Positions 36,167 through 45,127 of a stretch of DNA of 64,000 nt are shown here, piece by piece (positions within the stretch are counted from its first letter, which is position 1; every line of letters begins with the position of its first letter). The stretch is taken from contig NZ_FWFQ01000010.1 of NCBI RefSeq assembly GCF_900172235.1, positions 1 through 64,000 on the forward strand, read 5' to 3'. The translations under genes were made by a program, and so were the position numbers. Under the pieces are notes generated by a model. That model saw only the letters and a program-made list of their open reading frames with translations, was not told the origin of the DNA and ran no database searches. This DNA is from Pseudoruegeria aquimaris. GTDB taxonomy: Bacteria; Pseudomonadota; Alphaproteobacteria; Rhodobacterales; Rhodobacteraceae.

Positions 36167-37462
36167 ATGCCAGACAGCCCCCTCGCCGCCCCGCTCCCCC
36201 TGCCCTGCGGCGCCGTGCTGCCCAACCGGATCTGCAAGAGCGCGATGACGGAGGCGCTGGCCGGCTCTAACGACGGCCCCACCCCGGCCCATGATGCGCT
36301 CTATGCCCGCTGGTCGCGCGGGGGCGCGGGGCTTCTCGTCACCGGCAACGTGATGGTCGATGGCCGCTCACTTGAGCGCCCCGGCAACGTGGTGGTGGAA
36401 GACGAACGCCACCTGCCCGCGTTGTCCCGCTGGGCCAAAGCGGCGCAATGTGGCGGCTCGCACGTGTGGATGCAGATCAGTCATCCGGGGCGGCAATGCC
36501 CGATGATCATCAACCCGCGCCCGCTCTCGCCATCGGAAGAAAAGCTGAAGCTGCTGGGCCTGTTCGGCAGGCCCCGCGCGATGACGGAAGCCGAGATCGC
36601 CGAGGTGATCGCGCGCTATGCGGAGACCGCCCGGATCGCGCGGAAGGCCGGCTTTGATGGGGTGCAGATCCACGGGGCGCATGGCTACCTCATCAGCCAG
36701 TTCCTGTCGCCGATCACCAACCGGCGCAGCGACGAATGGGGCGGACCGCTGGAAAACCGCGCCCGCTTCCTGCGCGCGGTGGTCCGGGCCACGCGCGCCG
36801 CCGTGGGGGCGGATTTCCCGGTGGGGGTGAAACTGAACTCCGCCGATTTCCAGAAAGGCGGCTTCACGCTTGAGGAGTGCCGGCAGGTGGCCCGCTGGCT
36901 GGAGGAAGATGGCATCGATCTGCTTGAGATCTCGGGCGGCACCTACGAGGAAATGGCCTTTGCCGAGGCCACGCCCGAGCGCGAGAGCACCCAGGCGCGC
37001 GAGGCCTTCTTCCTGGAATACGCCCGCGAGATCCGCGAAGGGATCTCGGTACCGGTGGTGGTGACCGGGGGCTTTCGCAGCCGCGCCGCGATGGAAGCAG
37101 CCCTGACGGACGATGGCATCCACATGATCGGGCTGGCCCGCCCGCTCTGCGTGCAGCCCGACGCGCCTGAGGGCCTCATCGCAGGCACGCTGGAGCGCAT
37201 CGGCATCGAGGAGGACGGGCTGGTGCTGGGCAAGGGAAGCTTCGGCGTCAACGCCTCTTCCGGGGTGGTGAACCTGCTCAACACGGTGGCCCGGGTGGAA
37301 TACTACGTGACGCAGATGCACCGCATGGGCCGCGGTGAGGAGCCGCGGGCCGACGGCAGCGCCTCCGCCGCGCGGCTGGTGGGCGGCTACCTCGGCCTGA
37401 GCACGGTGAAGGCCCTGCGCCGCCTGCCCGGCCGCATGCGCCCCGGCCGGCCTGCGAGCTAG
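36167..37462 (+). CDS. NADH:flavin oxidoreductase / OYE family protein
   Basis: A 431-residue Old Yellow Enzyme-like TIM barrel with FMN. It has the N-terminal NRICKSAMTEALA, the substrate-side SHPGRQCPM, the GFDGVQIHGAHGYLISQFLSP block with the conserved His/Asn-type pair at 163-166 (HGAH), and the phosphate-binding VVTGGFRSR. Beyond the barrel it has a 60-residue C-terminal tail but no iron-sulfur or FAD/NAD domain, so it is a single-domain ene-reductase type. GGAG lies before the ATG at 36167. It is alone. Confidence 0.88.
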   Translation: MPDSPLAAPLPLPCGAVLPNRICKSAMTEALAGSNDGPTPAHDALYARWSRGGAGLLVTGNVMVDGRSLERPGNVVVEDERHLPALSRWAKAAQCGGSHVWMQISHPGRQCPMIINPRPLSPSEEKLKLLGLFGRPRAMTEAEIAEVIARYAETARIARKAGFDGVQIHGAHGYLISQFLSPITNRRSDEWGGPLENRARFLRAVVRATRAAVGADFPVGVKLNSADFQKGGFTLEECRQVARWLEEDGIDLLEISGGTYEEMAFAEATPERESTQAREAFFLEYAREIREGISVPVVVTGGFRSRAAMEAALTDDGIHMIGLARPLCVQPDAPEGLIAGTLERIGIEEDGLVLGKGSFGVNASSGVVNLLNTVARVEYYVTQMHRMGRGEEPRADGSASAARLVGGYLGLSTVKALRRLPGRMRPGRPAS

Positions 37463-37569
37463 GCCGCCGGCCGCCCCGGCTTGACTCCCCGTCCCGAACC
37501 CCGTAAGCGGACGCGCAAACCCCGGAAGTCGGTCAAGCTTCCGGTCCCTTGAGTCGTTTCAGGGATCGC

Positions 37570-37598
37570 CCCCCGTCAGCGCGTCGCGCCCACGGGGG
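37570..37598 (+). other. Hairpin in the ffh leader
   Basis: A perfect seven-base stem CCCCCGT/ACGGGGG (37570-37576 and 37592-37598), 78 bases before the ffh start. No downstream T-run, so probably not a terminator; could be a leader hairpin. The remaining 213-base upstream region shows nothing else I can name. Confidence 0.35.
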
Positions 37599-37675
37599 CC
37601 ATTGGCATATGGAGCGTCACACCTTAACTGGTGGGGCAAAGAGCAGCGCGAGAAGGCTTTCAGGAGGGCCGAGGC

Positions 37676-39184
37676 ATGTTTGAAAATCTGAGCGAACGCC
37701 TTTCCGGCGTCTTCGAACGCCTGACCAAGCAGGGCGCCCTCTCCGAGGAGGACGTCAAAACCGCCCTGCGCGAGGTCCGCGTCGCGCTGCTTGAGGCCGA
37801 CGTCTCGCTCCCCGTGGCCCGCGATTTCGTGAAGGCCGTGCAGGAGAAGGCCACCGGGCAGGCCGTCACCAAATCCGTGACGCCGGGCCAGCAGGTGGTG
37901 AAGATCGTCCACGACGAGCTGCGCCACGTTCTCGCCGGCGATGACGACGCGCCCGGCGAGTTGAAGATCGACAACCCGCCCGCGCCAATCCTGATGGTCG
38001 GCCTGCAGGGCTCGGGCAAGACGACGACCACCGGCAAGCTCGCCAAGCGGCTGAAGGAAAAGCACGGCAAGCGCGTGCTGATGGCCTCGCTCGACATCTA
38101 CCGCCCCGCCGCCATGGATCAGCTCGCCGTGCTCGGCGCCCAGATCGGCGTCGATACGCTGCCGATCGTGAAGGGCCAGAGCGCGGTGGACATCGCCAAG
38201 CGCGCCAAGCAGCAGGCGACGATGGGCGGCTATGACGTCTACCTGCTCGATACCGCCGGCCGCCTGCACATCGACGACACGCTGATGGGCGAGGTGGAGG
38301 CCGTGCGCAATGTCGTCTCGCCGCGCGAAACGCTGCTGGTGGTTGATGGCCTGACCGGCCAGGACGCCGTGAACGTGGCCGAAAACTTCGACGAGAAGAT
38401 CGGCATCTCCGGCGTGGTGCTGACCCGGATGGACGGCGACGGCCGCGGCGGTGCGGCGCTCTCGATGCGCGCCGTGACCGGCAAGCCGATCAAGTTCGTC
38501 GGCCTCGGCGAGAAGATGGACGCGCTCGAAACCTTCGAGCCGGACCGGATCGCCGGCCGCATCCTCGGCATGGGCGACATCGTCGCGCTGGTGGAGAAGG
38601 CGCAGGAAGTCGTGGAGGCCGAGCAGGCCGAGCGGATGATGAAGCGGTTCCAGAAGGGGCGCTTCAACATGAACGACATGAAGACCCAGCTCGAGCAGAT
38701 GCTGCAGATGGGCGGCATGGAAGGCGTGATGTCGATGCTGCCGGGCATGGGCAAGATGGCCAAGCAGGTGCAGGACGCCGGCTTCGACGACAAGACGATC
38801 AAGCGCCAGATCGCCATGATCCAGTCCATGACCAAGTTGGAGCGCGCCAACCCGCAGATCCTGCAGGCGAGCCGCAAGAAGCGCATCGCCGCCGGCTCGG
38901 GCATGGAGGTGTCCGATCTGAACAAGCTTCTGAAGATGCAGCGCCAGATGGCGGACATGATGAAGAAGATGGGCAAGATGGGCAAAGGCGGCATGCTCAA
39001 GCAGGCGATGAAGGGCATGATGGGCAAGGGCGGCATGCCCGATGTCGATCCCTCGCAGATGGACCCCAAAGCGCTGGAAGCCGCGGCGAAGGCCATGGGC
39101 AAGAGCGGCATGCCCGGCGGCCTGCCCGGCCTCGGCGGCGCCGCCCTGCCGCCCGGCCTGTCGGGCTTCGGGAAGAAGAAGTGA
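37676..39184 (+). CDS. ffh: Signal recognition particle GTPase
   Basis: The protein part of SRP, which targets membrane proteins to FtsY and the translocon. The 502-residue product has the N domain (about 1-90), the G domain with LQGSGKTTTTGKLA at 109-122, DTAGR and TRMDGDGRGGAALS, and the methionine-rich M domain from 330 on (MMKRFQKGRFNMNDMKTQ, GMEVSDLNKLLKMQRQM). The tail is glycine/proline/methionine-rich (GGLPGLGGAALPPGLSGFG). The ATG at 37676 has an AGGAGG site. The gene leads the run of genes down to rpmE. Confidence 0.95.
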   Translation: MFENLSERLSGVFERLTKQGALSEEDVKTALREVRVALLEADVSLPVARDFVKAVQEKATGQAVTKSVTPGQQVVKIVHDELRHVLAGDDDAPGELKIDNPPAPILMVGLQGSGKTTTTGKLAKRLKEKHGKRVLMASLDIYRPAAMDQLAVLGAQIGVDTLPIVKGQSAVDIAKRAKQQATMGGYDVYLLDTAGRLHIDDTLMGEVEAVRNVVSPRETLLVVDGLTGQDAVNVAENFDEKIGISGVVLTRMDGDGRGGAALSMRAVTGKPIKFVGLGEKMDALETFEPDRIAGRILGMGDIVALVEKAQEVVEAEQAERMMKRFQKGRFNMNDMKTQLEQMLQMGGMEGVMSMLPGMGKMAKQVQDAGFDDKTIKRQIAMIQSMTKLERANPQILQASRKKRIAAGSGMEVSDLNKLLKMQRQMADMMKKMGKMGKGGMLKQAMKGMMGKGGMPDVDPSQMDPKALEAAAKAMGKSGMPGGLPGLGGAALPPGLSGFGKKK

Positions 39185-39186
39185 CG

Positions 39187-39765
39187 ATGGCCGTGTCGAT
39201 CGCTCCCGCCATCCTGCCCACGCCGGGCAAGGCCCTTGCGCAGGCCGCGCAATCGGCGCTGCCGGTGCTGGAGACGCCGCGCCTCGTGCTGCGGGCGCCG
39301 AGCCTTGCCGATTTCGCGCTCTACGCCGAACTGGTGGCCGGCCAGCGCGCGGCCTATTTCGGCGGCCCGATGACCGAGGCCGAGGCCTGGGCGGATTTCG
39401 CCAACTACTGCGCCGGCTGGCTGCTGCGCGGCGACGGCGTCTTCGCCATCACCCGCGCCGGTGAAACCATCGGCTTCCTCTTCGCCGGCTGCGAGCCGGG
39501 CGACGAGGCGCTGGAGCTGGGCTTCCTGCTGTCGGCCGAGGCCGAAGGCCACGGCTACGCCTTCGAGGCCGCGCAGGCCGCGCTGGATCACCTGTTCGCG
39601 CTCGGCACCGAGACGGTGGTGAGCTACATCGAGGCCGCCAACACGCGCGCCCGTGCGCTGGCCGAACGGCTGGGTGGCGTGCTCGTGCATCAGCGCGAAA
39701 GCGGCACCTGCACCTACCGCTACCGCCCGGATGACGCAGACGGCAGCCCGGAGGCCTACGCATGA
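39187..39765 (+). CDS. GNAT family N-acetyltransferase (RimJ-like)
   Basis: A 192-residue GNAT of the RimJ/RimL type. LETPRLVLRAPSLADFALYA starts the fold; LELGFLLSAEAEGHGYAFEA holds the AcCoA loop and EAANTRARALAERLG ends it. Such enzymes acetylate ribosomal proteins or small amines. An ATG at 39187 is chosen; a GTG at 39181 overlaps the ffh stop and would add two residues. It overlaps the chorismate mutase start, suggesting co-translation with both neighbours. Confidence 0.87.
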   Translation: MAVSIAPAILPTPGKALAQAAQSALPVLETPRLVLRAPSLADFALYAELVAGQRAAYFGGPMTEAEAWADFANYCAGWLLRGDGVFAITRAGETIGFLFAGCEPGDEALELGFLLSAEAEGHGYAFEAAQAALDHLFALGTETVVSYIEAANTRARALAERLGGVLVHQRESGTCTYRYRPDDADGSPEAYA

Positions 39766-40088
39766 GCCAACCCCAAGCCGAAGAGGCAGACATGACCGAC
39801 CCCACCGTCCGCGCTGCCACGCTGCTGAAGGAGCACCGCGAGAGCATCGACCGGCTCGACGCGATCCTCGTCTACACGCTGGGCGAGCGGTTCAAGCACA
39901 CCAAGGCCGTGGGGAAACTCAAGGCCGAACACGATCTTCCGCCCTCTGATCCGGCCCGCGAGGCCAAGCAGATCAAGCGGCTCGAAGCCCTGGCAGCCGA
40001 GGCCGATCTCGACCCGGAATTCGCCAAAGCCTTCCTGAACTTCATCATCGCTGAGGTCATTCAGCACCACAAGAAGCACCAGGAATAA
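39762..40088 (+). CDS. Chorismate mutase (AroQ class)
   Basis: A 108-residue all-helical chorismate mutase making prephenate for Phe/Tyr synthesis. The catalytic residues sit in RLDAILVYTLGERFKHTKAVGKLK, with a later arginine/lysine-rich helix, and ending AEVIQHHKKH. The ATG at 39762 overlaps the GNAT stop; a second ATG at 39792 gives MTDPTVRAATLL and has its own GAGG site, so either could be used. It is next to rpsP, a familiar order in Rhodobacteraceae. Confidence 0.9.
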   Translation: MSQPQAEEADMTDPTVRAATLLKEHRESIDRLDAILVYTLGERFKHTKAVGKLKAEHDLPPSDPAREAKQIKRLEALAAEADLDPEFAKAFLNFIIAEVIQHHKKHQE

Positions 40089-40136
40089 CACTGTCTGAGG
40101 CCTGTGCCTCACCCGCCATTCAAAGGAGATTGAACA

Positions 40137-40511
40137 ATGGCAATGAAGATCCGTCTGGCCCGTGGTGGCTCCAAGAAACGCCCCTTCTACCGCGTCGTGG
40201 CTGCCGACAGCCGCATGCCGCGCGACGGCCGCTTCATCGAGAAGCTGGGCACCTACAACCCGCTGCTGCCGAAAGACAGCGAAGACCGCGTGAAGCTGGA
40301 CGTCGAGCGGATCCAGGCCTGGCTCGACAAGGGCGCCCAGCCGACCGACCGCGTGGCCCGCATGCTGGAAGCTGCCGGCGTCCTGGCCAAGAAAGAGCGC
40401 AACAACCCGAAGAAAGCCAAGCCGGGCAAGAAAGCCGTCGAGCGCGCTGAAGAGAAAGCCGCCAAGGCTGCCGCAGCCGCCGAGGCCTCCGAAGAAGCCG
40501 CCGCCGAGTAA
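40137..40511 (+). CDS. rpsP: 30S ribosomal protein S16
   Basis: A 124-residue S16. The N-terminal 80 residues ([33 protein letters not shown]) are canonical; the last 30 are an alanine/lysine/glutamate-rich extension ([17 protein letters not shown]) common in alphaproteobacteria. An AAGGAG site precedes the ATG at 40137. It is first in the ribosomal block. Confidence 0.96.
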   Translation: MAMKIRLARGGSKKRPFYRVVAADSRMPRDGRFIEKLGTYNPLLPKDSEDRVKLDVERIQAWLDKGAQPTDRVARMLEAAGVLAKKERNNPKKAKPGKKAVERAEEKAAKAAAAAEASEEAAAE

Positions 40512-40531
40512 TCGGCGGTCCGTTGGCCCGA

Positions 40532-41161
40532 ATGCCGCAGTTCTCGGAGCGCTTCCGCGCGGAATTCGACCAGCTCATGCGGTGGCGGCGGGATGTTCGC
40601 CGCTTCCGCAGCGATCCCGTGGAGGGCGCCCTGCTCGAACGTTGCCTGGCGACGTTCGGGCTGGCGCCCTCTGTCGGTTTGAGCGAGCCCTGGCGCATCG
40701 TGCGGGTGGAGAGCCCGGCGGCGCGGGCGGCGGCGCTGGCCAATTTCGAAGCCGCCAACGCCGAAGCACTCGTCGGCTTCGCCGACGAGAAGGCGCGGCT
40801 CTATGCCGGGCTGAAGCTTTCGGGGATGCGCGAAGCGCCGGTGCAACTCGCGGTGTTCTGCGACGAGGCGACCCCCAAGGGTGCCGGTCTGGGCGCGGGC
40901 ACGATGCCCGAGATGCGGCGCTACTCCGTCGTGTCGGCCATCACCCAGTTCTGGCTGGCGGCCCGTGCCGAGGGGCTTGGCGTGGGCTGGGTCTCGATCC
41001 TGAATCCGCAGCGGCTGGCGCGGGATCTGGCGGTGCCTGACAGCTGGGTGCTGGTGGGCTATCTTTGCGTCGGCTGGCCGGAGGACGAAGGCGAGCAGCC
41101 CGAGCTGGAGGCCGCCGGCTGGGAAAGCCGCGCCGCGGCTCTGGCCGTTGAAACGCGGTAG
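40532..41161 (+). CDS. bluB: 5,6-dimethylbenzimidazole synthase
   Basis: Oxygen-dependent flavoenzyme that cleaves reduced FMN to make DMB, the lower ligand of vitamin B12. The 209-residue nitroreductase-fold protein has MRWRRDVRRFRSDPV with the key aspartate, GLAPSVGLSEPWRIVRVESP, and ARAEGLGVGWVSIL as in rhizobial BluB. The ATG at 40532 is used; a TTG at 40523 would add three residues. It lies 20 bases after rpsP and 24 before rimM, so it is embedded in a ribosome-maturation operon, which is unusual. Confidence 0.9.
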   Translation: MPQFSERFRAEFDQLMRWRRDVRRFRSDPVEGALLERCLATFGLAPSVGLSEPWRIVRVESPAARAAALANFEAANAEALVGFADEKARLYAGLKLSGMREAPVQLAVFCDEATPKGAGLGAGTMPEMRRYSVVSAITQFWLAARAEGLGVGWVSILNPQRLARDLAVPDSWVLVGYLCVGWPEDEGEQPELEAAGWESRAAALAVETR

Positions 41162-41185
41162 ACAAGCAGGCAGGGAAAGCGTGCG

Positions 41186-41701
41186 ATGAGTGATCGGAAA
41201 ATCTGCGTGGGCGCGATAGCGGGCGCCTTTGGCGTGAGGGGCGAGGTGCGGCTCAAGAGCTTCTGTGCCGAACCGTCCGACATCGCCGCCTATGGCCCGC
41301 TCACAACCGAGGACGGCGGCCGCAGCTTCTCGGTGACGATCACGCGCCCGGTCAAGAACGGCTTCGCCGCAAGGCTGGGGGGCGTGGGCAGCAAGGAGGA
41401 GGCCGACGCGCTGAAGGGCGTGCAGCTCTACGCCGACCGCGACGCCCTGCCCGATCTGCCGGACGATGAATTCTACCATTCCGACCTGATCGGCCTCACC
41501 GTGCTCGACACCGGCGGCAGCGAGCTGGGGCAGGTGATCAACGTGCTCAACCACGGCGCTTCGGACCTGCTGGAAATCCGCAGCCCGGCTCTGTCCGACA
41601 CCGTGCTCCTGCCCTTCACGATGGCCGTGGTGCCGACGGTGGACCTGGAGAAGGGGCGCATCATCGCCGATCCGCCCGAAGGGGTCTTCGACGATGAGTG
41701 A
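41186..41701 (+). CDS. rimM: 16S rRNA processing protein RimM
   Basis: Assembly factor for the 30S head domain, working with S19. The 171-residue protein has the N-terminal barrel [20 protein letters not shown], then the PRC barrel starting [16 protein letters not shown] and ending [24 protein letters not shown]. It overlaps trmD by eight bases, typical for this operon. Confidence 0.95.
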   Translation: MSDRKICVGAIAGAFGVRGEVRLKSFCAEPSDIAAYGPLTTEDGGRSFSVTITRPVKNGFAARLGGVGSKEEADALKGVQLYADRDALPDLPDDEFYHSDLIGLTVLDTGGSELGQVINVLNHGASDLLEIRSPALSDTVLLPFTMAVVPTVDLEKGRIIADPPEGVFDDE

Positions 41702-42509
41702 CACCCCGCCGAACCGCTCGCACGGGCGGCTTTCGATCAAGGCCTCGCTCACCTCGGTGCGCAAACCGCGCGACCTGATGGAAGAGCACCTGAACCTCAA
41801 CGCCGCCTTCCGCGCGAAGGTCGTCACGCTGTTTCCCGAGGCCTTCCCCGGCGTGCTGGGCCATTCGCTGACGGGCCGCGCCCTGAAGGACGGCAAATGG
41901 GCGCTCGACACCATCGCCCTGCGCGATTTCGGCGTCGGCAAGCACAAGAACGTGGATGACACGCCCGCCGGCGGCGGCGCCGGCATGGTGCTGCGGCCCG
42001 ACGTGGTGGGCAACGCGCTCGCCGTGGCCGCGCGCGGCACGCCGCAGGACCGCACCCGCTGGCCCGTGGTCTACCTCAGCCCGCGCGGACGGCGGTTCGA
42101 CCAGGCGATGGCGCGCCGCTTCGCCTCGGGCGCCGGGATCACCCTGCTCTGCGGCCGGTTCGAGGGCGTGGACGAGCGCGTGCTCGAACATTTCGAGGTG
42201 GAAGAGGTCTCGCTCGGGGATTTCGTGCTGACCGGCGGCGAAATCGCCGCGCAGGCGCTGCTGGATGCCACCGTGCGCCTGCTGCCCGGCGTGCTGGGCA
42301 ACGAGGAGAGCACCGAGGAAGAGAGCCATTCCAACGGCTTGCTGGAACACCCGCAATACACCCGGCCCGCCGAATGGGAGGGCCGCGCCATCCCCGAGGT
42401 GCTGATGAGCGGCCACCACGGCAAGATCGCCCAGTGGCGGCGGCAGATGAGCGAGGCGCTCACCAAGGAGCGCCGCCCCGATCTCTGGGAAAAGCACCGC
42501 AAAGGCTGA
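41694..42509 (+). CDS. trmD: tRNA (guanine-N1)-methyltransferase
   Basis: Methylates G37 of tRNAs next to the anticodon. The 271-residue SPOUT protein has [19 protein letters not shown], the SAM-binding knot loop [38 protein letters not shown] and the [12 protein letters not shown] end. About 38 residues precede the usual start, with an AAGGGG site before the ATG at 41694, so I keep the long form; a later start ([11 protein letters not shown]) is possible. Confidence 0.95.
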   Translation: MSDTPPNRSHGRLSIKASLTSVRKPRDLMEEHLNLNAAFRAKVVTLFPEAFPGVLGHSLTGRALKDGKWALDTIALRDFGVGKHKNVDDTPAGGGAGMVLRPDVVGNALAVAARGTPQDRTRWPVVYLSPRGRRFDQAMARRFASGAGITLLCGRFEGVDERVLEHFEVEEVSLGDFVLTGGEIAAQALLDATVRLLPGVLGNEESTEEESHSNGLLEHPQYTRPAEWEGRAIPEVLMSGHHGKIAQWRRQMSEALTKERRPDLWEKHRKG

Positions 42510-42767
42510 GCGCCGCCGCGCGCAAAGCCCTTGCACCCAAGGCCAAGCTGCCCTAAACACCGCCCGTCCGGGGCTCCCATGAGTCGTCCGGGCTCGTTTC
42601 GTTTTGCATCCACCGCTTTCTTCGGCGGCACGCGGCAGGCGGGGCGACGGCACCAAAGCAACGCAGACTTATCTCTGGCGGGCGCATCGCGGACCCGATG
42701 AAGACACAGAGCTCTGAGGCGGCATCAACTTCGTGGACCAACCACGAGCAGATATGGAGAAGGTCAG
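42510..42767 (+). other. Untranslated leader between trmD and rplS
   Basis: 258 bases without a gene inside an otherwise compact operon. It holds a short hairpin CCGC/GCGG at about 42611-42626 and a GGTCAG-type ribosome site before rplS. It may contain a separate rplS promoter or an autoregulatory leader; I cannot assign either. Confidence 0.35.
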
Positions 42768-43160
42768 ATGGATCTGATCGCACAGCTCGAGGCGGAACAA
42801 ATCGCCTCCCTCGGGAAAGAAATTCCCGATTTCAAAGCCGGTGACACCATTCGCGTCGGCTACAAGGTGACGGAAGGCTCCCGCACCCGTGTGCAGATGT
42901 ACGAAGGCGTCTGCATTTCCCGCAAGAACGGCTCCGGCATCGCCGGCTCCTTCACCGTCCGCAAGATTTCCTTCGGCGAAGGCGTGGAGCGCGTATTCCC
43001 GCTCTACTCCACCAACATCGACAGCATCGAAGTCGTGCGTCGTGGTAAAGTGCGCCGCGCCAAGCTGTACTACCTGCGTTCCCGTCGCGGCAAATCCGCC
43101 CGTATCGCAGAAGTCTCCAACTACAAGCCGAAGGCGGAAGCCGCCGGCGCAGACGCGTAA
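42768..43160 (+). CDS. rplS: 50S ribosomal protein L19
   Basis: A 130-residue L19, located at the 30S-50S interface. Canonical stretches are [40 protein letters not shown], and [20 protein letters not shown] short tail ([11 protein letters not shown]) is added. It is followed by rpmE after 11 bases. Confidence 0.97.
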   Translation: MDLIAQLEAEQIASLGKEIPDFKAGDTIRVGYKVTEGSRTRVQMYEGVCISRKNGSGIAGSFTVRKISFGEGVERVFPLYSTNIDSIEVVRRGKVRRAKLYYLRSRRGKSARIAEVSNYKPKAEAAGADA

Positions 43161-43171
43161 GGACACAGGTC

Positions 43172-43393
43172 ATGAAAAAAGATCTGCACCCCGACTACCA
43201 CTTCATCGACGTCAAGCTGACCGACGGCACCGTCGTCAAGATGCGCTCCACCTGGGGCAAGGAAGGCGAACAGCTCGCGCTGGACATCGACCCCTCCTCG
43301 CACCCGGCCTGGACGGGCGGTTCCTCCAAGCTGATGGACACCGGCGGCCGCGTCTCCAAGTTCAAGAAGAAATACGAAGGCCTCGGCTTCTAA
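43172..43393 (+). CDS. rpmE: 50S ribosomal protein L31 (zinc-free type)
   Basis: A 73-residue L31 that contains no cysteine, so it is the C-minus form that needs no zinc. The stretch [19 protein letters not shown] and the end [11 protein letters not shown] match alphaproteobacterial L31. It ends the ribosomal block and is followed by a strong terminator. Confidence 0.96.
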   Translation: MKKDLHPDYHFIDVKLTDGTVVKMRSTWGKEGEQLALDIDPSSHPAWTGGSSKLMDTGGRVSKFKKKYEGLGF

Positions 43394-43416
43394 GCCCTGC
43401 CCTTTTGGTTCCATGG

Positions 43417-43448
43417 AAAACGCCGCTCCTCTCGGGGCGGCGTTTTTC
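43417..43448 (+). terminator. Terminator after rpmE
   Basis: Stem CGCCGCTCC/GGGGCGGCG (43421-43429 and 43434-43442) with one T-G pair, followed by TTTTTCTTT. It closes the operon 24 bases after the rpmE stop. Confidence 0.9.
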
Positions 43449-43552
43449 TTTGGTGGGCAACAGGCATCAGGTGCCCTGCTCCTGTTCCGCCGCCCCCCCT
43501 TGCGGGCACTTGCACTCCGCCTCCGGGGTGACGAGGGCGTTCCGGGACGTCC

Positions 43553-43578
43553 CGGGGGCTGCCCGGCGCGCCGCCGGA
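43553..43578. repeat. Partial copy C of the double-hairpin repeat
   Basis: Read on the minus strand, CCGGCG-GCG-CGCCGG then GGCAGCCCCC, matching the first hairpin and following bases of copies A and B with two changes. The second hairpin is missing. It lies just past the end of the ridA-family gene. The rest of the 170 bases between the rpmE terminator and this gene holds nothing I recognise. Confidence 0.55.
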
Positions 43579-43619
43579 CAGGAAAACTCGGGCCCCGCGC
43601 CTTGCCTCGCCGGAAGCCC

Positions 43620-44024
43620 TCAGCCGTCCCAGCCGCCGATCACGGCATCCACCTCGATCTCCACAAGCCATTCCGGGTTCACGAAGCGGGTGATCGCCAT
43701 GATCGTATCCACCGGGCGCGCGTCACGGCAGTAGGCCTTGCGCGCCTCGATGGCCGGCTTCCAGGAATCGATGTCCATCAGGATCACGCGGGTGCGGACG
43801 ATATCGCTCAACCCCGCGCCCGCCTCCTTCAGCGCCGCCTCGATGATCTCGAAGCAGCGCGTCGTCTGCGCGAAGACATCCCCGACGCCCACCGTTCTGC
43901 CCTCGGCATCCACCGGAGCGGTGCCGCCGACGGCGATGAAGGGGCCCACCCTCACCGCGCGACTGAAACCGACGATTTCCTCCATCGGGTTTCCGTTGGA
44001 GACGAGCCTGCGATCATAGGCCAT
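43620..44024 (-). CDS. RidA/YjgF/Rid family protein
   Basis: A 134-residue Rid-family trimer-forming protein. The start at 44024 (MAYDRRLVSNGNPMEEIV) has a GGGAGG site. RVGPFIAVGGTAPVDAEG, FEIIEAALKEAGAGLSDIVRTRV and the C-terminal VNPEWLVEIEVDAVIG are typical. The arginine that defines true RidA enamine deaminases is at RTRVILMD here, so activity is possible, but the subgroup (Rid1-7) is not clear. It follows the 107-residue gene by 50 bases on the same strand. Confidence 0.87.
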   Translation of the reverse strand: MAYDRRLVSNGNPMEEIVGFSRAVRVGPFIAVGGTAPVDAEGRTVGVGDVFAQTTRCFEIIEAALKEAGAGLSDIVRTRVILMDIDSWKPAIEARKAYCRDARPVDTIMAITRFVNPEWLVEIEVDAVIGGWDG

Positions 44025-44074
44025 GACGTTCCTCCCTTGCTGTCGGATGCGGCGTCTGCTCCGCCCACCCTGTC

Positions 44075-44398
44075 TCAACGCGCCCGCCCGGCCTCCAGCA
44101 GGGCGCGGCAGACGTTGCTCCATTCCTCTTCGGGCAGGCGCGACAGGCGCGGCGTGCCGGCCCGGCCATACCAGTAGTCGGCGTTGAACAGATCGCCCTC
44201 GACCAGATGCGCCAGCCCGTGCACGAGATCGTGCCCCGGCTCGCCCTCGGCCGCCTGGCAGATCTCATGGGCCCTTTCCCAGGCGGGGCCGGTGCGAAAC
44301 GCCCCCTTGCGCAGCCACCAGAGCGCCGCGAGCGCGGGCGCGAGCCCATCGGGCGGCGCCTCGGCCTGCATGTCCCAGTCGTCCGGATGTGTCGTCAT
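44075..44398 (-). CDS. Uncharacterised 107-residue protein
   Basis: Soluble, acidic protein with a conserved-looking core (AWERAHEICQAAEGEPGHDLVHGLAHLVEGDLFNADYW has the H-x-x-H pattern DLVHGLAH). I do not recognise the family. A strong GGAGGG site precedes the ATG at 44398. Because its neighbour ridA-family gene is close behind, they probably share a transcript. Similar short proteins occur as conserved hypotheticals. Confidence 0.75.
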   Translation of the reverse strand: MTTHPDDWDMQAEAPPDGLAPALAALWWLRKGAFRTGPAWERAHEICQAAEGEPGHDLVHGLAHLVEGDLFNADYWYGRAGTPRLSRLPEEEWSNVCRALLEAGRAR

Positions 44399-44460
44399 GG
44401 GGGCCCTCCGTTTGGTGAACGCGCGCGACTCCCCTAGGATCATAGCAAACGGAGGCCCTC

Positions 44461-44949
44461 ATGACTGCATCGTCCGCATCCAGCCCGCCCGACGGCGGCA
44501 TTCGCCCGGCCCGCCCCGCTGACGCGCCCCGGCTTCAGGCCATCGCCTGCCGCGCCATCGACCACGGCTACCGCCGCTTTCTCGGCAACAAGGCGGTGGA
44601 CTACTATCTCGAGTCCGGCGCCTCCGATCGCGAGGTGGCCCGCCACATCGCCCACGCCACCGTCGCCGAGGGCGAAGACGGGCTGCTGGGCTTCTACGTG
44701 GTTCTGGAAGACCTGCTGCACCTGCTGATCGTGGATCCGCCGGCGCAGGGGCGTGGCGTGGGGGCCCAGCTGCTGCGGGCCGCCGAGGCGGCCATCGCAG
44801 CGGAAGGGCACGCCCGCGCGCGGCTGGAAATCCACGCCGGCAACGAGGCCGCGCAGCGCTTCTACGCCCGGCACGGCTGGCAGGACGCCGGGTTCCTCGC
44901 CGATCCGGACGGCCTCGCCCGCCGTCTGCGCATGGAAAAACACCTCTGA
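44461..44949 (+). CDS. GNAT family N-acetyltransferase
   Basis: A 162-residue GNAT. The AcCoA loop is VDPPAQGRGVGAQLLRAAE (about residues 92-110), and the motif B end is NEAAQRFYARHGWQDAG. A GGAGG site lies before the ATG at 44461. It is divergent from the 107-residue gene, with 62 bases between the starts. Substrate unknown. Confidence 0.87.
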   Translation: MTASSASSPPDGGIRPARPADAPRLQAIACRAIDHGYRRFLGNKAVDYYLESGASDREVARHIAHATVAEGEDGLLGFYVVLEDLLHLLIVDPPAQGRGVGAQLLRAAEAAIAAEGHARARLEIHAGNEAAQRFYARHGWQDAGFLADPDGLARRLRMEKHL

Positions 44950-45127
44950 AGCGCCCAAATCTGGCCGAATTTCCCTGCATTCTGCCGCGCAATTCCGTCG
45001 CGGCGGGCGCAAGAGCCACATTTCGGCATCGATCTTGTCTATCGCGCTTTTCACTGCAAGCCGCGCAACATATAGTGCCCGTGCCGACGCCCGGAGCGGC
45101 GGCGGCCAAGGAACGAAGGGGACAATC

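Noticed and set aside
37463-37675. 4.5S SRP RNA next to ffh
   Set aside because: The region lacks the GGAA/GCAG helix-8 signature; only a plain seven-base stem is visible.
43450-43619. Possible small gene between the rpmE terminator and the Rid-family gene
   Set aside because: No frame has a ribosome site and plausible composition; it holds a partial repeat copy only.
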